Below are positions 58,872-64,000 of a stretch of 64,000 nt of DNA, one piece after another. The notes beneath the pieces are model-generated. The model had not been told where the DNA came from, searched no databases, and worked only from the letters and a program-made list of their open reading frames with translations. The stretch covers positions 9,993-73,992 of the forward strand of contig JAEYRW010000168.1 of the NCBI GenBank assembly GCA_023435435.1, written 5' to 3'. The translations under genes and the position numbers were made by a program. This DNA is from Bacillota bacterium (GTDB lineage: Bacteria; Bacillota; Clostridia; Christensenellales; Aristaeellaceae). The stretch's first letter is position 1, and every line of letters starts with the position of its first letter.

Positions 58872-61382
58872 GTGGGGGGATTCAGAGCGTTCCGGTATGA
58901 AGGGGATTTTGCCCGGGAGGTTTCGATGCCCGTGGGCGGCATCGGCGCGGGCTCGGTGGGGCTTGCCGGGAACGGCGCGCTCACCGATTGGGAGATCGAA
59001 AACCGTCCCGCCAAGGGGAAGATCAATCCGTTTACCCACTTCGCGGTAAAGGCCGAGACGGCCTCCGGCGTTTCCGCGCTCGTCCTGCAGGGGGATCACA
59101 CCCGCGACCTCTCCGGCAAGTACGGCGGCTGCAAATACGACCACTTCGGCTTCGGCTACGGCCCCGCCGAGGGCACCATGGCGGGGTTCCCGCACTTTGA
59201 AGCCTGCGCCATGGACGCGGCGTTCCCGTTTGCGGCGCTGGAGTACGCGGACAGCCGCTTTCCCGGAAGGCCGTCCCTCACCGCGTTTTCGTCCTTCATC
59301 CCCACAAACGAGGACGATTCGAGCTTGCCCTGCGCGTTTTTCGAGGTAACCGTCGAAAACACGTCGGAGGAGGAAATCACATACACGGCGGCGTTTACCC
59401 TGGGCGCGGCGTTCGGCGCGGGCGTCAACGCGGCGGTGCGCGAGGATGGGCTCACAGGCCTTACCATGACAGAGGGCGAGAACGGGCTTTGCGTCCTCAC
59501 GGACGCGCCCGACGCGTCGGTGGAGACCCACTGGTTCCGGGGCGGATGGTTCGACGGCCAGACCATGTACTGGAACCAGTTTTCGCGCCCCGGCTTTTTG
59601 CCTCCGCGGACCTATACCGATCCCGGAAGGGACCGGGGCACTGTGGAGGCGCGGTTCACGCTGAAGCCCGGCGCCCATGGCGGCGCGCGGTTTTTGCTCG
59701 CCTGGTACTATCCCACGTTCGTCAACGACTGGGACGAGGGAGCCCTTTCCTGGAAGAACTGGTATGCTGCGCGCTTTTCCTCCGCGCTGGACGCCGGGCG
59801 CTACGCCATGAAAAGCTGGCCGCGGCTCAAGGGGCTTACCGCCCGCTTCTGCGACGCGCTGTATTCCTCGAGCTTGCCGGAAAAGGCGCTGGAGGCGGCG
59901 GGGGCGAGCCTTTCGATTCTGGTGACGCCCGTGTGCCTCAGGCTCGAGGACGGTTCGTTCTGGGGCTGGGAAGGCCTGAGCGAACTGGGCGGCAGCTGCG
60001 AGGGCACCTGCCAGCATGTCTGGAATTACGCCTACGCGCTCCCCTACCTTTTTCCCGCGCTGGAGCGCAGCGCCCGGGAAAATGAGAAAAAGTACAGCCA
60101 GATGGAGGACGGGCGCATTGCCTTCCGGCTCCGGCTGCCCCCGGGGCGCGGCGTCTGGTGGCGCATGCCCTGCGTGGACGGCCAGATGGGCTACGTCATG
60201 CAGGCGTACCGGGAGTGGAAGCTCTCCGGCGACGAGGGATGGCTGCGGGAAATGTGGCCGTCGGTCCGGCGGGCGGTGGAATTTGCGTGGCTCGATTCGG
60301 ACGTCAAGTGGGACCCGGACAGGGACGGCGTCATCGACGGGCGGCAGCACCACACCCTGGACATGGAGCTTTTCGGCCCCAACGCATGGCTCGAGGGCTT
60401 CTATCTGGGCGCCCTCAAGGCGGCGGCGGAGATGGCGAAAGCCGTGGGGGAGGATTCCGCGGCGTACGAAAAACTGTTTGAATCCGGCAAAAAATATCTC
60501 AACACCGCGCTGTTCAACGGCGAATACTACGACCACAAGGTCGATTTGAACGACCGGGACCAGCTTCTGCGCTATGACGACAGAAACGACTGGAATGGGC
60601 GCGTGACGGGCTACTTCAGCGAGGAGACGGGCGAGCTCAAGTATCAGATCGCGGGCGGGCTCATCATCGACCAGGCGCTGGCCCAATGGCACGCCAACCT
60701 CATGGGGCTGGGCGAGATCTACGACCCGGAAAAGCTGAAGACGGCGCTGCAAAGCCTGTACAGGTACAACTTCAAGCCTGCCATGCGCGATTTCGCCAAT
60801 CCCTGCCGGGTGTTCAGCCTGAACGGCGAGGCGGGCACCATCATGTGCGCGTACCCCGCGGGCGCGAAAAAACCCGCCATTTCGGTGCCCTACTGCGAGG
60901 AAACCATGACGGGCTTCGAATACGCCGCCGCGGGGCTTATGATCCAGGAGGGCTTCACCCAAGAGGGCGAAAGGATGGTCGCGGCGGTGCGCGACCGCTA
61001 CGACGGCAAAAAGCGCAACCCCTTCAACGAGATCGAATGCGGCTCCAACTATTCCCGCTCCATGGCGGCGTTTGCGCTTCTGCCCATCTACGGGGGCTTC
61101 CAGTGCGACGCGGCCAGGGGATTTATGCGCTTCAGGCCCGTTCTGCCCGGCGATTTTTCGGGACTGTGGTTCATGGCGGACAGTTGGGGACGGGTCGAGA
61201 TCGGTGCGGGCGCGAAGCTGACGGTGGAAGGAAAGCCCGTGGCGGTGCGTTCCTTTGCGCTGCCCTTCGCGCCGTCCGCCGTCGAAATCGACGGCGCGGC
61301 GGCGGACTTCCGCGTCGAGAGCGGGTGCGCGGTGCTGGCGCGCGAGGCAACGGTGGAAAAGGAAATCACATTCAAAAAGTGA
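58872..61382 (+). CDS. Glycoside hydrolase family 116 (GBA2-type beta-glucosidase/xylosidase-like)
   Basis: 836 aa. The N-terminal beta-sandwich opens MPVGGIGAGSVGLAGNGALT. The catalytic (alpha/alpha)6 domain carries SCEGTCQHVWNYAYALPYLF, where GH116 has its nucleophile Glu, and RQHHTLDMELFGPNAWLEG, where the acid/base Asp falls. SYxxEMTG-like YCEETMTGFEYAAAGLMIQE and IECGSNYSRSMAAFAL follow. No signal peptide, so cytosolic. The GTG start at 58872 follows GGAGGGG, 11 bases after the AlgX-like stop. It acts on beta-linked glucosides or xylosides; the substrate is unknown. Confidence 0.92.
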   Translation: MGGFRAFRYEGDFAREVSMPVGGIGAGSVGLAGNGALTDWEIENRPAKGKINPFTHFAVKAETASGVSALVLQGDHTRDLSGKYGGCKYDHFGFGYGPAEGTMAGFPHFEACAMDAAFPFAALEYADSRFPGRPSLTAFSSFIPTNEDDSSLPCAFFEVTVENTSEEEITYTAAFTLGAAFGAGVNAAVREDGLTGLTMTEGENGLCVLTDAPDASVETHWFRGGWFDGQTMYWNQFSRPGFLPPRTYTDPGRDRGTVEARFTLKPGAHGGARFLLAWYYPTFVNDWDEGALSWKNWYAARFSSALDAGRYAMKSWPRLKGLTARFCDALYSSSLPEKALEAAGASLSILVTPVCLRLEDGSFWGWEGLSELGGSCEGTCQHVWNYAYALPYLFPALERSARENEKKYSQMEDGRIAFRLRLPPGRGVWWRMPCVDGQMGYVMQAYREWKLSGDEGWLREMWPSVRRAVEFAWLDSDVKWDPDRDGVIDGRQHHTLDMELFGPNAWLEGFYLGALKAAAEMAKAVGEDSAAYEKLFESGKKYLNTALFNGEYYDHKVDLNDRDQLLRYDDRNDWNGRVTGYFSEETGELKYQIAGGLIIDQALAQWHANLMGLGEIYDPEKLKTALQSLYRYNFKPAMRDFANPCRVFSLNGEAGTIMCAYPAGAKKPAISVPYCEETMTGFEYAAAGLMIQEGFTQEGERMVAAVRDRYDGKKRNPFNEIECGSNYSRSMAAFALLPIYGGFQCDAARGFMRFRPVLPGDFSGLWFMADSWGRVEIGAGAKLTVEGKPVAVRSFALPFAPSAVEIDGAAADFRVESGCAVLAREATVEKEITFKK

Positions 61383-61392
61383 GGACGAGACG

Positions 61393-63963
61393 ATGATTCC
61401 AAAGCCGGAATTTCCGCGCCCGGACAGAGCGCGGGCCAACTGGAAAAACCTCAACGGGGAATGGGACTTCAAGCTGCTGCGCGAGGCGGGCGCGGGGGAC
61501 GGGCCGAGCGGCTGCGACCGCAAAATCACGGTGCCGTTTTCGTGGGCCAGCCCGCTTTCGGGGGTGGGCGAGAACGTGCCGGGCATCGGCTGGTACCGGC
61601 GGACGGCGGAATTTTCCGCGCCGGGCCGGATCTTTCTGTGCTTCGGCGGGGCGGACTATCTGACGGATGTGTACGTCAACGGCGCGCGCGTCGCATCCCA
61701 CCGGGGCGGCTATACCGCGTTTGACGTCGACGTGACGGATGTCTGGCACGCGGGGGAAAACGAGATCGCCGTCCGCACGGAGGATTTCCGCTGTGAAACC
61801 CAAACCTACGGAAAGCAGGGTTACGGCGATATTCAGGGCATCTGGCAGACGGTGTGGCTGGAGGCGCGCGGGGCCGACTTCATCAAATCCTTCCGCTTTG
61901 TCACGAAAATCGACGGGACGGTTTCCCTGACCGCCGCCGTTTCCGCCCCCGACGGGGCGGTACTCACCGCCGCGTTTGACGAAAAAACCTTTTCCGGCAC
62001 GGCGAAGGCCGGGCGTGTGGAAATCGGCATGCGGTTTGCAAACCCCCGGCTGTGGTCGCCGGACGCGCCGAACCTCTACGAGGGCACGCTGACTTTGGGC
62101 GGCGACGCGGTTTCCACCTACTTCGGCATCCGGGAGATCGCTGCCAAGGACGGGCGCATTCTCCTGAACGGCGAAGCTGTCTACATCAACGGAACCCTCG
62201 ACCAGGCGTTTCACCCCGCCGGGCACTTCACATACCCCACCGACAAGGACATGCGCGACGAGGCATGGCGGCTCAAAAGGCTCGGGCTCAACATGGCGCG
62301 CATCCACATTAAGCTCGAGGAGCCGCGCAAGCTCTACTGGATGGACAAACTGGGTGTGCTCATCATGCAGGACATGCCCTGCTTCTGGGGGGAGCCGGGC
62401 GAGGAGGCCCGCGCGGCGTACGAGGACGCGTGGCCGGATGCCTTCGAGCGCGACTACAATCATCCGTGCATCTTTTCGTGGGTGATGTTCAACGAAACCT
62501 GGGGGCTGTTCACAGGGCCCAAGGGCGAAAGGAAATACCTGCCCGCGACCCAGGAATGGGTGCGCAGCGTTTATCTGCGCGCCAAGGAAAACGACCCGAC
62601 GCGGCTGGTGGAGGACAATTCCCCCTGCAATTACGATCACGTGGAGTCGGACATCAACACGTGGCACTTCTATCTGAACGGTTACGAGCAGGTGCGCGAC
62701 CATGTCAAAAAGGTCTCGGAAGGCGCGTTCCCCGGGTCGGCGTTTAATTACACCGGCGGAAACGTGCAGAACGGCGCGCCCCTCATGAACAGCGAGTGCG
62801 GCATGGTGTGGGGCGTGGACGGCTCGGCGGGGGACAGCGACATCGCGTGGCAGTACCGCTACATGCTCAACGAATTCCGGCTGCACGGGAACATCAACGG
62901 CTTTATCTTCACCGAGTTTCACGACGTGGTGAACGAGTTCAACGGCTATTACCGCATCGACGATCGCGACAAGGACTTCGGCTACGAGGCCTTCTGCCGG
63001 GGCATGCGGATCGCCGACCTGCACGCCCAGGACTTTCTGGCCCTCGACTGCCCGCCCTGCCGGACCGTGGACGCGGGCGCGGCGGTGGAAGTCCCCTGCG
63101 CGCTTTCGAGCTTCACCCGCGCCTACGCGGAAAGGGGTCTCACCGTCGAATGGGAGCTCTGGCACGACTGCCTCGACGGGCGCGTTTCGGACGAGAAGGG
63201 TGCTTTTGCCATCGCCGGTTATGCCCTCGGGACGAACCCGCTTTCACCCATCGCCCTCAAAATGCCCGCCGAGAACGCCGTGGCGGTTTTAAGCGTGTAC
63301 CTCAAATCCGGGGATGAAATTGTTTCCCGCAACTTCACCACCTTCGATGTGCGCGCCGCTTTGCCCGCGGATGTGATCGAAATCCCGGTTGCCTCGGGCG
63401 CGAGCGAGGGCTTCTCCCCGCGCTGGACGGCGATTCAGGGCGAAAAGCTGTGCCTGGGCGGTGCCGGCGAGGTCTCCTACGAGATTCCTATTCGCGGCGA
63501 GCCGGGCGACATCGAACTTTTCTTCGAAGCGGGCGCCAAGCGCGTGCTCACCAAGGACATGGGCGGCGCGCCCGTTAAGGAGGAGCAGGACTTCGGCTTC
63601 ATGCGCGGCTATCTCGTCGACCGCGGCGCGTTCCCAAACTCCTACTGGATGACCGACGAGGACAAGCCCCTCTCTGAGCTTACCTGCCTCGTCGACGGCG
63701 TCGAGGTTCTCAAAACCCTGCTCACGGGCGACGACGCGGACGCGCGCGGCGTGCTCTCCTGGCACTACCAACCCGAAATCCGCAAGCTCGACGAGGCAGG
63801 TTCCTACGGTCAGCTCGTCCGCGTGCGCGTTCCTTCCCGCCTCATCACGGCCATCGCCGCCCAGGGAAAGCTCACCCTCACCCTCAAGGCCATGGGCGGC
63901 CTCGCGCTGTACGGGCGAAACGCCGGGCGGTATGCGGTGGGGGTTGCGGTAAGGACACGGTAG
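61393..63963 (+). CDS. Glycoside hydrolase family 2 beta-glycosidase
   Basis: 856 aa. The sugar-binding N-terminal domain reads LNGEWDFKLL, VPGIGWYRRT, DYLTDVYVNGARV and GIWQTVWLEA. The TIM-barrel has GTLDQAFHPAGHFTYPTDK, LGLNMARIHIKLEEPRKLYW, the acid/base Glu in FSWVMFNETWG and the nucleophile Glu in LMNSECGMVWGVD. Long C-terminal beta domains follow. No signal peptide. The ATG at 61393 has GTGAGGACG upstream, ten bases after the GH116 stop. The two cytosolic glycosidases likely digest one imported oligosaccharide. The stop is intact, 37 bases before the window end. Confidence 0.92.
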   Translation: MIPKPEFPRPDRARANWKNLNGEWDFKLLREAGAGDGPSGCDRKITVPFSWASPLSGVGENVPGIGWYRRTAEFSAPGRIFLCFGGADYLTDVYVNGARVASHRGGYTAFDVDVTDVWHAGENEIAVRTEDFRCETQTYGKQGYGDIQGIWQTVWLEARGADFIKSFRFVTKIDGTVSLTAAVSAPDGAVLTAAFDEKTFSGTAKAGRVEIGMRFANPRLWSPDAPNLYEGTLTLGGDAVSTYFGIREIAAKDGRILLNGEAVYINGTLDQAFHPAGHFTYPTDKDMRDEAWRLKRLGLNMARIHIKLEEPRKLYWMDKLGVLIMQDMPCFWGEPGEEARAAYEDAWPDAFERDYNHPCIFSWVMFNETWGLFTGPKGERKYLPATQEWVRSVYLRAKENDPTRLVEDNSPCNYDHVESDINTWHFYLNGYEQVRDHVKKVSEGAFPGSAFNYTGGNVQNGAPLMNSECGMVWGVDGSAGDSDIAWQYRYMLNEFRLHGNINGFIFTEFHDVVNEFNGYYRIDDRDKDFGYEAFCRGMRIADLHAQDFLALDCPPCRTVDAGAAVEVPCALSSFTRAYAERGLTVEWELWHDCLDGRVSDEKGAFAIAGYALGTNPLSPIALKMPAENAVAVLSVYLKSGDEIVSRNFTTFDVRAALPADVIEIPVASGASEGFSPRWTAIQGEKLCLGGAGEVSYEIPIRGEPGDIELFFEAGAKRVLTKDMGGAPVKEEQDFGFMRGYLVDRGAFPNSYWMTDEDKPLSELTCLVDGVEVLKTLLTGDDADARGVLSWHYQPEIRKLDEAGSYGQLVRVRVPSRLITAIAAQGKLTLTLKAMGGLALYGRNAGRYAVGVAVRTR

Positions 63964-63967
63964 GGAA

Positions 63968-64000
<33 letters not shown>

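Noticed and set aside
58854..61586. A 910-codon open frame on the minus strand
   Set aside because: It is the GC-rich mirror of the GH116 gene. No start site or motif supports it.

Overview
The window is GC-rich, tightly packed bacterial DNA. Shine-Dalgarno sites are strong, GTG and TTG starts are frequent, neighbouring genes often overlap by 4 bp, and promoters are of the low-GC-Gram-positive type. Substrate-binding proteins with cleavable signal peptides, PucR, GntR/HutC and ECF/anti-sigma regulators, and LicD/TarI/CDP-glycerol-transferase genes suggest an anaerobic, fermentative Firmicute, probably an uncultured gut Clostridia (Christensenellales- or Oscillospirales-like). That placement is inference. 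The last 32 bases are a pure G run that looks like a sequencing or assembly artefact at a contig end.

Layout. (1) 1-7753, minus strand: a pyrimidine (uracil/hydantoin-type) utilisation locus. It has a PucR regulator, a class III omega-aminotransferase, an iron alcohol dehydrogenase, a NitT/TauT-type ABC importer and the start of a dihydropyrimidinase. The importer's binding protein is circularly permuted, which is the most unusual single gene here. (2) 7855-9190: gene-poor, with a decayed ORF and repeats. A GNAT acetyltransferase follows. (3) 9946-36690: a 27-kb phosphonate island in three minus-strand operons plus a divergent regulator. Operon A has a MalEFGK-type importer, a PHP phosphoesterase and a PbfA-like hydroxy-aminoethylphosphonate ammonia-lyase. 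Operon B has phnX, phnW, phnDCEE and a phosphonoacetaldehyde-reductase-like Fe-ADH. Operon C is a full C-P lyase set: phnDCEE-GHIJK-M, an IMPase-family gene, phnL and a PHP-type cyclic phosphodiesterase. phnF and a hexapeptide acyltransferase diverge from operon C.

(4) 36.7-53.8 kb: mixed single genes and small operons. These include an unknown cytosolic protein, xylose isomerase, a phosphodiester glycosidase with a small membrane protein, a short-chain dehydrogenase, two ECF sigma/anti-sigma pairs, a small zinc-peptidase-like protein, a TetR regulator, two unknown coupled proteins, purA with a LysR gene, and an AraC-GyrI regulator followed by a tandemly duplicated promoter-cupin unit. (5) 53.9-63.96 kb, plus strand: one compact operon for a phosphate-containing surface polymer (LicD, TarI-like cytidylyltransferase, epimerase, CDP-glycerol phosphotransferase, AlgX/DHHW-like protein), ending in GH116 and GH2 glycosidases.

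How the genes fit together: the phosphonate island appears to funnel 2-aminoethylphosphonate (PhnW), its hydroxylated form (PbfA) and possibly 2-hydroxyethylphosphonate (reductase run backwards) into phosphonoacetaldehyde, which PhnX splits to acetaldehyde and phosphate. C-P lyase handles other phosphonates. The pyrimidine locus would carry beta-alanine to malonate semialdehyde (aminotransferase) and then to 3-hydroxypropionate (Fe-ADH).
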